DNA of 64,000 nt, taken from contig NFUO01000004.1 of the NCBI GenBank assembly GCA_002197545.1, positions 1 to 64,000 on the forward strand, given 5' to 3'. A model generated the notes under the pieces. The model was not told the DNA's origin and did not search any database. It worked only from the letters and a program-made list of their open reading frames with translations. A program made the position numbers and the translations under genes. How positions within the stretch are numbered: position 1 is the first letter of the stretch; each line of letters opens with the position of its first letter. This document shows positions 52,508 through 61,602 of this stretch, in pieces. The DNA comes from Acidobacteria subdivision 2 bacterium RH1 MAG20 (GTDB lineage Bacteria > Acidobacteriota > Terriglobia > Terriglobales > Acidobacteriaceae).

Positions 52508-53662
52508 ATGTTTGGACTAACCGACGAACAGGAGCAGTTGCGGAAGGAGGTGCGGGCGTTTGCGGAGCGGGAGATTGCGCCGCATGTTTCGGAGTGGGAC
52601 GAGAAGAGCCAGTTTCCCGGTGAGGTGGTGAAGAAACTGGGGCCGATGGGGTTGATGGGAGTGATCTTTCCCGAGGCGCTGGGGGGCGCGGGGATGGGTT
52701 ATGTGGAGTATGTGCTGGCGGTTGAGGAGCTGTCGCGGGTGGATGGCAGCGTGGGGATTATTGTGGCTTCGCACAACTCGCTTTGTACGAACCACATTAT
52801 GCTGGCAGGCAATGACGAGCAGCGGCAGCGGTGGGTTTCCAAGCTGGCGAGCGGACAGTGGCTGGGAGCGTGGGGGCTGACCGAGCCGGGGTCGGGGTCG
52901 GATGCGGCGGGGGCTCGGACTACGGCCGTGAAGCGTGGAGATAAGTGGGTGCTGAATGGGAGCAAGACCTTTATTACCAATGGCAGCTATGCGGACTGTG
53001 CGGTGGTGCTGGCGGTAACCGATCGTGAGCAGGGGACGCGAGGGATCTCGGCGTTTGTGGTGGAGAAGGGGACGAAAGGCTTTCGTGCGGGGAAGAAAGA
53101 GAACAAGCTGGGGCTGCGGGCGAGCGATACTTCGGAGCTGATCTTTGAGGAGTGCGAGCTTCCTTCAGAGAATCTTGTCGGCAAGCTGGGCGAGGGCTTC
53201 AAGGATGCGATGCGAGCGCTGGATGGTGGGCGGATTTCGATTGCAGCGTTGAGTTTGGGGATGGCGCGGGGAGCGCTGGATGCGGCGATGAAGTACGCGC
53301 AGCAACGGCGGCAGTTCGGCAAGGCGATCAGCGAGTTTCAGGCGATTCAGTTCAAGCTGGCGGATATGGCGACTCAGCTTGACGCGGCGTGGTTGCTGAC
53401 GATGCGAGCGGCGCAGATGAAGGATGCCGGACAAAGGGTGACGCGGGAGGCGGCGATGGCGAAGCTCTTCGCCAGCGAGGCAGCGTGCAGGATCTGTGAC
53501 GAGGGCGTGCAGATTCATGGGGGCTATGGGTTTATCAAGGACTATCCGGCGGAGAAATTTTACCGCGACGTGAAGCTATGCACGATCGGCGAAGGGACAA
53601 GCGAGATTCAGCGGATGGTGATTGCGCGGGAGTTGTTGGGAACGGCCCCCAGCCGGGGGTGA
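52508..53662 (+). CDS. Acyl-CoA dehydrogenase
   Basis: FAD enzyme that introduces the alpha-beta double bond of acyl-CoA in fatty acid or branched amino-acid oxidation. The 384-residue protein has the [19 protein letters not shown]/substrate loop, [15 protein letters not shown], and ends with [33 protein letters not shown], where the Glu of GEGTSE is the catalytic base typical of short-chain enzymes. ATG at 52508 has GGAGG seven bases upstream. It seems monocistronic, without electron-transfer flavoprotein genes nearby. Confidence 0.93.
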   Translation: MFGLTDEQEQLRKEVRAFAEREIAPHVSEWDEKSQFPGEVVKKLGPMGLMGVIFPEALGGAGMGYVEYVLAVEELSRVDGSVGIIVASHNSLCTNHIMLAGNDEQRQRWVSKLASGQWLGAWGLTEPGSGSDAAGARTTAVKRGDKWVLNGSKTFITNGSYADCAVVLAVTDREQGTRGISAFVVEKGTKGFRAGKKENKLGLRASDTSELIFEECELPSENLVGKLGEGFKDAMRALDGGRISIAALSLGMARGALDAAMKYAQQRRQFGKAISEFQAIQFKLADMATQLDAAWLLTMRAAQMKDAGQRVTREAAMAKLFASEAACRICDEGVQIHGGYGFIKDYPAEKFYRDVKLCTIGEGTSEIQRMVIARELLGTAPSRG

Positions 53663-53730
53663 GGCAGGGAACAGCGAAGGCATAACACCGATTTGCACCG
53701 ATGACATCGGCCAAGGCGAGATGATTTATG

Positions 53731-53785
53731 GTGAATTTAGTTTAGTTTCGAATAGTTTAGTGTCGAAATAGTTTAGCTTTGAACT
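53731..53785. repeat. AT-rich TAGTTTAG direct repeats
   Basis: TTTAGTTTAGTTTCGAATAG, then TTTAGTGTCGAAATAGTTTAG and a degenerate third unit occur in the gap before the DUF488 gene; ATAGTTTAG also appears at about 58073-58081. A small AT-rich tandem pattern of unknown role. Confidence 0.55.
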
Positions 53786-53788
53786 AAG

Positions 53789-54133
53789 TTAGTATTGAAG
53801 CAGTTGCTGGAGGACGATGGCTTCATTGTGTTGCTCGTCCTTTGCTCCGTAGAGAAGCGTTGTTTTTCCTTTGGCCGCTTCTTTTTTCAGGAGAACTACC
53901 TGCTCAGGATTGTTCTTGAGTTCGGCTTTGTAGCGGGTCTGGAACTCTGCCCACTTCGCGGGATCGTGACTGAACCACTTTCTAAGTTCGGTGCTGGGGG
54001 CGATCTCTTTAAGCCAGAGATCGACGTGGGCTTTTTCTTTAGTGAGGCCTCGTGGCCAGAGCCGGTCTACGAGGATGCGGGTGCCGTCTTCTTTGGCGGG
54101 GGTTTCGTAGACGCGCTTGAGCTTGATTGTCAT
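53789..54133 (-). CDS. DUF488 family protein (YeaO-like)
   Basis: A 114-residue soluble protein of the DUF488 family. Visible family features are [42 protein letters not shown] and [17 protein letters not shown]. It has been linked to stress but has no assigned biochemical function. It lies 20 bases downstream of the cupin gene on the same strand and may be co-transcribed. Confidence 0.9.
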   Translation of the reverse strand: MTIKLKRVYETPAKEDGTRILVDRLWPRGLTKEKAHVDLWLKEIAPSTELRKWFSHDPAKWAEFQTRYKAELKNNPEQVVLLKKEAAKGKTTLLYGAKDEQHNEAIVLQQLLQY

Positions 54134-54153
54134 GATTTTCTCTTACGGATGAA

Positions 54154-54561
54154 CTAAGTGCCGTAGCCTCGGTGTTTCATGGAGGCGAGCTCTTCATCGC
54201 TGGGCCAGGAGATAGTCAACAGGAAGGCGGAGTCTTCGACGGCTTCTACGTCGTGCCGGATGGAGGCGGCGAGGGTGAAGAGGTTGCCGACGCGGAGATC
54301 GTGTGGGTGGTCCTTAGTGCTGACGCGGATGTGGCCTTTGAGTACCTGGATGGAGATGGTGCCGTCAGCGTGGTGCTCCTTCATTCTGGCGGCCTTTTCC
54401 ATGGCGATGAGGACGATTCTGAAGTCGTGCTTTTTGAAGAGGGTTTTGGCGTAATGGCCGGAGGGCCATGGCTTTTTCTGCTCGGAGTCGGCGATCTCCT
54501 TGTGGAGATCAAACTGCGCCTGTTTATCGATCATGGTGCCGTCTTGCTGGGAGGTTGTCAT
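54154..54561 (-). CDS. Cupin-domain protein
   Basis: A 135-residue protein with a single cupin barrel: HYAKTLFKKHDFRIVLIAMEKAARMKEHHADGTISIQVLKG contains the EHHADG motif 1, and SIRHDVEAVEDSAFLLTI is motif 2. Only the His positions HH and H of these motifs are metal ligands, so metal binding is likely but not certain. Start at 54561 is supported by AAGGAGGAG upstream; the frame continues to 55482 across the M20 gene, which is not meaningful. Function unknown. Confidence 0.85.
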   Translation of the reverse strand: MTTSQQDGTMIDKQAQFDLHKEIADSEQKKPWPSGHYAKTLFKKHDFRIVLIAMEKAARMKEHHADGTISIQVLKGHIRVSTKDHPHDLRVGNLFTLAASIRHDVEAVEDSAFLLTISWPSDEELASMKHRGYGT

Positions 54562-54747
54562 CTTCTGCTCCTCCTTAGATAACAGAATGGGATTACAGAA
54601 TGAATGCTCTTCTGAATTTTGATGCAGAAATGTTCGTGGATGGTTACGGACGCTCGGGGTAGGTGTGGGGGATGAATGTTTCATATACTTGTAATTCGCT
54701 TTGTGTGCGGCTCGGCAGGCGAAAGACGCGGTTTGGGAGATGGATCG

Positions 54748-56211
54748 GTGACGACGAATATTACTACGGCGGCGGTTGGATTTGCGCAGGAGAACCAGGC
54801 GCGGTTTGTGGATGAATTGAAGGCTTTGCTGAGGATTCCTTCGGTGTCTACGCTGCCGGAACATGTGGGGGACGTGCGCCGAGCAGCGGAGTTTGTGGCG
54901 GCTGAGTTGAAGCGCATTGGCATGGAGCATGTCCGGTTGATTGAGACGAGTTCGACCGAAGAGGTCGTGACGGACGCGACGGGCAATGCGCGCGTGGTGC
55001 CGCCGCGGATTGGGCACCCGCTGGTTTATGCGGACTGGCTTCACGCAGCACCCGCAGTGGATGGAAAGCTGGCCCCTACGGTGCTCTGCTATGGACACTA
55101 CGATGTGCAGCCGCCCGATCCTCTGGATGAATGGAAGACGCCGCCGTTTGAGCCTACGGAGCGCGATGGGAATATCTATGCCCGGGGAGCCGTGGATGAT
55201 AAGGGACAGATGTGGATGCATGTGAAGGCGCTGGAATCGCTGATGGCTGCGGGGGGCGGAAAGCTGCCGGTGAATGTGCGGGTGATCGTTGAGGGGGAAG
55301 AGGAAGTTGGCGGGGAGGGAATTGCCGAGTTCGTGAGGGAGCATGGGGAAGAATTGAAAGCGGATGTTGCGCTGGTCTCGGATACGGAGATGTTTGCGCC
55401 GGAGCTGCCGACGCTGTGTGTAGGGTTGCGAGGGATGATTTATACGGAGATTGAGGCGCGAGGGGCGCGGACCGATCTGCACTCGGGGATGTATGGCGGT
55501 GCGGCCCCGAACCCTTTTGTGGCGCTGGCGCAGGTGATCGCGAAGTTGAAGGATGAAGATGGAAGAATTCTAATTCCGGGGTTCTATGACAAGGTTGCCA
55601 AGCCTACGGATGCGGAGCTGAAGGCGTGGAAGGCGCTGCCGTTCGATGAGGAGCATTATCGGGAGACTGAGGTGGGTTCGGTTGCATTGACCGGGGAGCC
55701 GGGATATAGCGTGCTGGAGCGGACGTGGGTCCGGCCTACGCTCGATGTGCATGGGATGCCGGGCGGGTTTACCGGGGCGGGAGCGAAGACCGTGATTCCG
55801 GCGAAGGCGGTGGCGAAGGTGAGTATGCGGCTGGTTCCGGATATGACGCCTGCGGAGAGCTTTCGGCAGTACAAGGCTTATGTAGAGTCGATCTGTCCAA
55901 AGGGGATTGAGCTTGAGGTCAGGCTGATCCATGCGGGCGATGCGATTGTGGTGAGTACGGACAATGAATATGTTCGCGCGGCCACGGCGGCGATGCATGA
56001 GGTATTCGGCAAGGAGACGGTCTATGTGCGCGGGGGAGGGTCGATTCCGATTGTGGGGGACTTTGAGCGGGAGCTGAAGATTCCGACGGTGATGATGGGT
56101 TTTGGCCTGCCGGATGACAATCTCCATGCTCCGAATGAGAAGTTCCATCTGGCCAATTTTCATAGGGGAATTGAGTCGATTGTGCGGTGGTTCAGCAAAC
56201 TGGAGGCTTGA
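54748..56211 (+). CDS. M20 family metallopeptidase (dipeptidase-like)
   Basis: A 487-residue zinc di-/aminopeptidase of the M20/M28 group. Metal-binding motifs are CYGHYDVQPPDP (His-Asp), ARGAVDDKGQ (bridging Asp) and EGEEEVGGEG (catalytic Glu), then a C-terminal VRGGGSIPIVGDFE. The dimerisation lid is the central 210-330. GTG at 54748 has GGGAGA upstream; the frame continues to 54676. The stop overlaps the mobA start (TGATG), indicating coupled translation. Confidence 0.92.
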   Translation: MTTNITTAAVGFAQENQARFVDELKALLRIPSVSTLPEHVGDVRRAAEFVAAELKRIGMEHVRLIETSSTEEVVTDATGNARVVPPRIGHPLVYADWLHAAPAVDGKLAPTVLCYGHYDVQPPDPLDEWKTPPFEPTERDGNIYARGAVDDKGQMWMHVKALESLMAAGGGKLPVNVRVIVEGEEEVGGEGIAEFVREHGEELKADVALVSDTEMFAPELPTLCVGLRGMIYTEIEARGARTDLHSGMYGGAAPNPFVALAQVIAKLKDEDGRILIPGFYDKVAKPTDAELKAWKALPFDEEHYRETEVGSVALTGEPGYSVLERTWVRPTLDVHGMPGGFTGAGAKTVIPAKAVAKVSMRLVPDMTPAESFRQYKAYVESICPKGIELEVRLIHAGDAIVVSTDNEYVRAATAAMHEVFGKETVYVRGGGSIPIVGDFERELKIPTVMMGFGLPDDNLHAPNEKFHLANFHRGIESIVRWFSKLEA

Positions 56212-56942
56212 TGGATGTACCTCTGCCTTCCGAGATAGGCGGCTATGTCTTTGCCGGTGGCAGAAGTTCGCGTATGGGCCGGGACAAGGCGCTGCTCGAA
56301 CTGGCTGGCAAGCCGCTTCTCCGCCATGCTGTGAAAAAGTTGCGGCGCGTCTGCATGGATGTACATGTGTTGACCGCCAATCTCGAGTTTGCAGCATATG
56401 CACCGATCGTTCCGGATATTCATCCTGGCTGCGGACCTTTGGGGGGAATGGAAGCTGGGCTTGCCCATTCAGCCTTCGCATGGAACTTGTTTATGCCGGT
56501 GGATATGCCGTTTTTGCCCTCGGCATTTCTGGACAACTGGATAAGACGAACGCTTATGGATGAGAAGAGGGGAGCGCGGCTGTCGATGTTCACAGTGAAG
56601 GGGATGCCGCAACCGACGCTGGCGATGGTCCACCGGGATGTGATTCCGTCTGTGGCGAGCGCGATGGAGCGGCAGGAGTTCAAGCTGTACCCCGTTCTGG
56701 AACAGGCGGGTAGGGAACTGGCGGCGAAGCGGGGCGTATTGCTGGGGATGGCGTTCCGCAATTTGCCATGGAACGATCAAGGGACATTTCAAGGGACGCT
56801 TTGGGCTGCGCATCCGGGCCAGGAGGCATGGTCGACGACGACCGAGGCGCAGCAGGAGGCGAAACATCTCTGGTTTGCGAATCTGAACACGCCGGAGGAG
56901 TTTGCGGAGGCTGAGCGGCACGTGGCGGCGCTGGATACGTAA
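56211..56942 (+). CDS. mobA: Molybdenum cofactor guanylyltransferase MobA-like
   Basis: Transfers GMP to molybdopterin to form Mo-bis-MGD. The 243-residue protein has the NTP-transferase motif FAGGRSSRMGRDKALLEL, DIHPGCGPLGGMEAGL and MPVDMPFLPSAFL (metal-binding Asp). The C-terminal 70 residues, including NLPWNDQGTFQGTLWAA, differ from well-known MobA. ATG at 56211 overlaps the peptidase stop. No other molybdenum cofactor gene lies nearby, so a different NTP-sugar or cofactor substrate is possible. Confidence 0.8.
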   Translation: MDVPLPSEIGGYVFAGGRSSRMGRDKALLELAGKPLLRHAVKKLRRVCMDVHVLTANLEFAAYAPIVPDIHPGCGPLGGMEAGLAHSAFAWNLFMPVDMPFLPSAFLDNWIRRTLMDEKRGARLSMFTVKGMPQPTLAMVHRDVIPSVASAMERQEFKLYPVLEQAGRELAAKRGVLLGMAFRNLPWNDQGTFQGTLWAAHPGQEAWSTTTEAQQEAKHLWFANLNTPEEFAEAERHVAALDT

Positions 56943-57035
56943 CCGATGTTACCGGATAATAAGGGTCACATTGCATAAAACCGGGTTGACGGGCATCTGA
57001 TGAAAGAATAGTCAGAAGGACAGAGGACGGACACG

Positions 57036-58025
57036 ATGGCGGAGCTGGACGGCGAGAGTGACCCACGGAAGAAGAATGAGCGGCCGGTGGAGGCAACGAA
57101 CCATGAGGGGTCGGCGCATGTGTCGGATGTTGGGGCTACGGAGGGGGCGGACGGGGAAGAACCGCTGATTACGGATGTTTCGGCGGATGTGGCGCCTGCT
57201 GTTGAAGAGTTTATGGAGCAGGCGGCGCAGCAGAATGAGGCTGCAGCCGAGGCCGTGCCGGATGTCAGAAGTAAGCCGGGGTCGTATATCTCGTTTGAGC
57301 ACGTGTACAAGTCGTTCGATGGTTTTGTGGTACTGGACGACGTTAGTTTCTGTGTGAATTCAGGGGAGACGCTATGCATTATGGGGCGGAGCGGCGTGGG
57401 CAAATCGGTGTCGCTGCAGATGCTGTTGGGCTTTCTGAAACCGGATAAGGGAATCATCCGAGTCGCGGGAGAGGATATCTGTGGGCTCAAAGAACGGGAG
57501 TTGCAGGCAATTCGGCGAAAAGTGACGATGGTGTTTCAGAACGGGGCGCTGTTCGACTCGATTACGGTGGGGGAGAATGTGGCGTTTCCGCTGCGGGAGC
57601 GGGGTGAGCTGGCGGAGGAACAGATTCGGCAGGTGGTGAAAGGCCTGTTGGAGATGGTGGGCGTGGCGGGGATGGAAGATCTGCTGCCGTCGGACCTGTC
57701 TACGGGGATGAAGCGGTCGGTGGCAATTGCCCGGGCGCTGGCAGCGCAGCCAGAGGCGGTGCTGTATGACGAGCCGACGACGATGGTCGATCCCTTGATG
57801 GCGCATCTATTAGGGAATCTGATAGAGCGATTGAAGCAGCAGCTTCACCTGACCAGCATTGTTGTGACGCACGATACGCGATTTGCGAAGAAATTGGCGG
57901 ACAGGGTGGTGTTGCTCCATGGAGGGAAGGCGCATTTTTTTGGCACGATGGAAGAGATGGAGCAGAGTGGCGATCCCATATTGAAGGAATTTCTCGCTCT
58001 GGATGAGTTAACTGTGCCGGTTTAG
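57036..58025 (+). CDS. MlaF/Ttg2A-like ABC ATPase with acidic N-terminal extension
   Basis: A 329-residue ATPase of the lipid-asymmetry (Mla) class. Walker A GRSGVGKSVS, LSTGMKRSVAIARAL signature (an Mla-type variant), Walker B AVLYDEPTTMVDP, H-loop VTHDT. The first ~85 residues are acidic and low-complexity (DGESDPRKK, EGADGEEPL, AAQQNEAAAEA) and look disordered, unlike the usual ~270-residue MlaF. No mlaE, mlaD or mlaB genes follow, so it is an orphan component. Confidence 0.85.
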   Translation: MAELDGESDPRKKNERPVEATNHEGSAHVSDVGATEGADGEEPLITDVSADVAPAVEEFMEQAAQQNEAAAEAVPDVRSKPGSYISFEHVYKSFDGFVVLDDVSFCVNSGETLCIMGRSGVGKSVSLQMLLGFLKPDKGIIRVAGEDICGLKERELQAIRRKVTMVFQNGALFDSITVGENVAFPLRERGELAEEQIRQVVKGLLEMVGVAGMEDLLPSDLSTGMKRSVAIARALAAQPEAVLYDEPTTMVDPLMAHLLGNLIERLKQQLHLTSIVVTHDTRFAKKLADRVVLLHGGKAHFFGTMEEMEQSGDPILKEFLALDELTVPV

Positions 58026-58338
58026 TCTGCTGAGGGATTAGACTAGTTGTAGTAAAAATACTTCTATCAATAGTTTAGCTTGTTATAGCTGCAAAAAATG
58101 CAGAATTTGATATTGCTATGTTGAGGGTGCCGAAGTATTCTTGCAAAAGGACGCGTTGCTTCCGCAGGAATGCCTGTTACCTCGAAGAATTAATTGCGGG
58201 TAATTGGAAACCTGGTGCTCTGAACCGTGTTCTTTCTTGCAGTATTTGAATTTTTCGCTCGTGCAATATGCCGAGGTGATTTCTGGCATCTTACCGACTG
58301 TGAAGCCAAAGGGATATCACAGTAAAGAGGCGTTCGCT
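58026..58338. other. Gap of about 310 bases before the sugar transferase
   Basis: AT-richer leader, with a small hairpin CTGC-aaaaaat-GCAG at about 58091 and the ATAGTTTAG word at 58073. A plausible promoter could lie here for the sugar-transferase gene, but no recognised -35/-10 or other signal is definite. Frames further upstream are open to 58204 but the start chosen is at 58339. Confidence 0.4.
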
Positions 58339-59853
58339 ATGGCGACACCAGATTATTTGCAACAAGTTATCGTTTCAGCAAGGGCGCGGGCTGCCCATGA
58401 TAGACGTACCTATTCGACCCGATTTGGATTGTTCCGTCGTCCTTCGATGACCAGCATGGTGTGGGCCTCGCTCGATCTGATGATCGTGATTGTGGCGACA
58501 ATCCTGGCGCTGCGTGTGCGGGTGGTACTGCCTGCACCTGTTCCTGCGCTCTATGTCGTTCCCGATCTGATTACATCATCGCCACGGACTTTGTTTTTTT
58601 ATATCGGCTGGTTTGCTCTGTGCCTCATCTTTTTTACGCGATCGTATGGGCTGTATGGGCCGATACAGAACCGCAGTGGTCTGCATGAGCAGAGAATGAC
58701 GGTACAGGCGACGCTTACTTCGGGATTGCTTCTCTGCGGCGCCTTGTATGTGTTTAATGGGGTCGCCATTTCACGTATTGTGATTGTGCTGGTGGTCGTG
58801 TTTTCAGCGGTCTTGTTGTGCGTGAGGCGGGCGGTGTGGCGGCAGATGGCCTATAACCGCTTCCGAGAGGGAATCGAGACGCGCAACGTACTGATTGTCG
58901 GCGCGGGGCGGGTTGGATATGCGTTGCGGAACCATCTGGAGTCGCTGAACCATCTTGGATTTCGCTTCAAAGGCTTTGTTGCTCTGACGGAGCGGGAGGC
59001 GGAGTCCGGGGACGCCGAGATGATTGGCGATGTGCGCAACTGCCTTTCGCTGGCGCGATCGTTGTTTGTGGATGAGATTTTCTTTTCAGTTCCAGCGGAT
59101 AAAAAGCTGGTTATCGGCATGGTGGAAGAGGCACGGGTGGCCGGGATCGATGTCCGGGTTGTGCCCGACATGTACGACGGGCTGGCGTGGAACGCGCCAG
59201 TAGAGTATATCGGCCAGTTTCCGACGATTCCGCTGCATCGGCGAGACTTTCCCATGGGGGCGTTTTTGCTGAAGCGGGCGCTGGATATTGCCGTGGCGTC
59301 GTTTGCGCTGTTGGTGGCTTCGCCGGTTATGGTGGGAATCGCCATTGCTATCCGAATGAACTCGGAGGGCTCAATTTTTTATGGAGCGCAACGAATTGGA
59401 CGGAAGGGCAGGACGTTTTCCTGCTACAAGTTCCGCACGATGGTGCAGAATGCGGACGATCTAAAAGCAGACCTGGAGCATATGAATGAGCGGGATAGCA
59501 TTCTGTTCAAGATCGCCAATGATCCGCGGATTACGACAGTGGGAGCTGTGCTGCGGAAGTATTCGCTCGATGAGCTGCCACAACTCTATAACGTATTGCG
59601 TGGCGATATGAGCCTGGTTGGGCCTCGGCCTCCTATGGCGACTGAGGTGGAGCAGTATGATCTGGCGCATCTGCGCAGACTGGATGTGCTGCCGGGCATT
59701 ACTGGTTTGTGGCAGGTGGAGGCCCGGCAAGACCCATCCTTTGACAGCTATATCTCGCTGGACACGGCCTATGTGGAGAACTGGAGCCTTTGGCTTGACC
59801 TGAAGATTCTAGCGCGGACGGTGCATGTGGTATTGAACGGAACGGGCACCTAG
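58339..59853 (+). CDS. Polyprenyl sugar-phosphate transferase (exopolysaccharide initiation)
   Basis: A 504-residue membrane enzyme that moves a sugar-1-phosphate to undecaprenyl phosphate to start an exopolysaccharide or capsule repeat. It has an N-terminal five-TM part with a CoA-binding-like Rossmann domain (RNVLIVGAGRVGYAL), a TM anchor ALDIAVASFALLVASPVMV, and the catalytic Bac_transf domain with KFRTMVQNADD, DELPQLYNVLRGDMSLVGPRPP and GITGLWQVEARQDPSFDSY. AGAGG nine bases upstream supports ATG 58339. No other polysaccharide genes lie beside it. Confidence 0.92.
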   Translation: MATPDYLQQVIVSARARAAHDRRTYSTRFGLFRRPSMTSMVWASLDLMIVIVATILALRVRVVLPAPVPALYVVPDLITSSPRTLFFYIGWFALCLIFFTRSYGLYGPIQNRSGLHEQRMTVQATLTSGLLLCGALYVFNGVAISRIVIVLVVVFSAVLLCVRRAVWRQMAYNRFREGIETRNVLIVGAGRVGYALRNHLESLNHLGFRFKGFVALTEREAESGDAEMIGDVRNCLSLARSLFVDEIFFSVPADKKLVIGMVEEARVAGIDVRVVPDMYDGLAWNAPVEYIGQFPTIPLHRRDFPMGAFLLKRALDIAVASFALLVASPVMVGIAIAIRMNSEGSIFYGAQRIGRKGRTFSCYKFRTMVQNADDLKADLEHMNERDSILFKIANDPRITTVGAVLRKYSLDELPQLYNVLRGDMSLVGPRPPMATEVEQYDLAHLRRLDVLPGITGLWQVEARQDPSFDSYISLDTAYVENWSLWLDLKILARTVHVVLNGTGT

Positions 59854-59870
59854 GCGGTAGACTTAAGGCT

Positions 59871-61559
59871 GTGAAGATCGCTCTTGCACAGATTAATCCG
59901 ACGGTTGGGGATTTCGTTGGAAATACGAAAAAGATTCTTGAATATGCGGTCCGCGCTCATGAAAAGGGTGCGGACCTGGTTGTCTTTCCAGAGCTTGCCG
60001 TGTGCGGGTACCCGCCGGCAGACTTTCTGGAGAAGGCTTCTTTTATTGCCAGGGCTGGTCAGGCAGTGGGGGAGATAGCCGAGTGGACGTCCATGAGCGG
60101 CCGTCCGGCTATTCTGTGTGGGACGGTGATGCCGGCGGAGTCGTCGGTGGGCAAGAGAGTGCGCAATGTAGCTGTTCTGCTGCGTGGCGGGCAGGTAAGT
60201 TTTGTGCAGCAGAAGATGTTGCTGCCGTTTTACGACGTGTTTGATGAGCAACGCTACTTTGAGCCAGCGGTCGAGCAGACGCTGACGTCCTTTGATGGGC
60301 AACCGCTGGCAATTACGATCTGCGAGGATGCATGGAACGATAAGGGTTTTTGGCCGCGGCCCATGTATCAGGTTGATCCGGTAGAGGCCCTGATGGGACA
60401 GTGGGGGACGCAGGCGGAAGATCTGGCTGGGCGGCAGCGGATTATTTTGAATATTTCGGCGTCTCCTTACTGCCAGGGAAAGCCCGAGGTGAGGCAGAAG
60501 ATGTTGGCGGCACTGGCTGAGCGGCATGGTGCCTATGTGGTGATGGTGAACCAGGTGGGCGGTAACGATGGGCTGGTGTTTGATGGCTCGTCACTGGTGA
60601 TTGGGCCAAAAGGCCAGGTAGTCTCGCGCGCGGCTTCGTTTGCTGAGGATATGGTGATCTTTGATACCTCCGCTGATCCTGGCGTGGCAGCGGTTGTGGG
60701 TAGTCTCGTACTGGATGAGGTTGCGGAAACCTGGCAAGCGCTGGTGCTGGGGACGCGGGACTATGTGCGGAAATGCGGATTTACAAGGGCTTTGGTAGGA
60801 CTGAGCGGGGGCATCGATTCGGCGCTGGTTGCGGCAATTGCGGTGGAGGCTCTGGGAGCGGAGAACGTGCTTGGTGTGGGAATGCCGAGCGAGTATTCGT
60901 CGCTGGGGTCGATCGGCGACGCGCGGGGGTTGGCAAGAAATCTTGGAGTGAGATTCGAGTTGCTGCCGGTTCATGATGTATTTGCGCAATATCAGAATGT
61001 GTTGCGGCCATTATTTGAAGGAACGCCCTTTGGGCTGGCGGAGGAGAATTTGCAGGCGCGGATACGGGGTTCGCTCTTGATGGCGCTGTCGAATAAGTTT
61101 GGCTCGCTGGTGCTGACGACGGGAAACAAGAGCGAGATGTCGACGGGCTACTGTACGCTTTACGGCGATATGGTGGGCGCACTGGCGGTGATCGGCGACG
61201 TAATGAAGACGAAGGTTTATGCGCTGAGCCGTTATGTAAATCGGAGACGCGAAGTGATTCCGTGGGCGACGATCGAGAAGCCGCCTTCGGCGGAATTGCG
61301 GCCAGAACAACGAGATACGGACTCTTTGCCACCCTACGAGGTGTTGGACCCGATTCTGGAAGCTTATGTGGAACGCTATTGTTCCGCCGAGCAGATTGCG
61401 GACGAGCAGGCAGTTGATATTGCTCTGGTGCGGTCGATTTTAAAGTTGGTCGAACGAAGTGAATATAAGCGGCAACAGGCGGCGCCGGTGCTTAAAGTGA
61501 CAAAAAAATCGTTCGGAACAGGACGCCGATTTCCCATAGCGGTCAAGGTTCAGGTGTAA
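59871..61559 (+). CDS. nadE: Glutamine-dependent NAD+ synthetase
   Basis: Converts NaAD to NAD with ammonia from glutamine. The 562-residue protein has an N-terminal nitrilase domain with Glu41 (VVFPELAVCGY), Lys115 (QQKMLLPF) and Cys151 (ICEDAWND), and a C-terminal synthetase with PP-loop GLSGGIDSALVAAI and the TTGNKSEMSTGYCTLYGD segment. GTG start at 59871. It lies 17 bases after the sugar-transferase gene. Confidence 0.96.
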   Translation: MKIALAQINPTVGDFVGNTKKILEYAVRAHEKGADLVVFPELAVCGYPPADFLEKASFIARAGQAVGEIAEWTSMSGRPAILCGTVMPAESSVGKRVRNVAVLLRGGQVSFVQQKMLLPFYDVFDEQRYFEPAVEQTLTSFDGQPLAITICEDAWNDKGFWPRPMYQVDPVEALMGQWGTQAEDLAGRQRIILNISASPYCQGKPEVRQKMLAALAERHGAYVVMVNQVGGNDGLVFDGSSLVIGPKGQVVSRAASFAEDMVIFDTSADPGVAAVVGSLVLDEVAETWQALVLGTRDYVRKCGFTRALVGLSGGIDSALVAAIAVEALGAENVLGVGMPSEYSSLGSIGDARGLARNLGVRFELLPVHDVFAQYQNVLRPLFEGTPFGLAEENLQARIRGSLLMALSNKFGSLVLTTGNKSEMSTGYCTLYGDMVGALAVIGDVMKTKVYALSRYVNRRREVIPWATIEKPPSAELRPEQRDTDSLPPYEVLDPILEAYVERYCSAEQIADEQAVDIALVRSILKLVERSEYKRQQAAPVLKVTKKSFGTGRRFPIAVKVQV

Positions 61560-61602
61560 TAGAAGTGCTGCGCGCGTAGAGCGGCAGCGGAGGAAAGATT
61601 CT

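Noticed and set aside
54562..55482. Minus-strand extension of the cupin frame across the M20 peptidase
   Set aside because: The extra 300 residues are Arg/His/Pro-rich and antisense to a conserved peptidase; a strong Shine-Dalgarno marks the cupin start at 54561.
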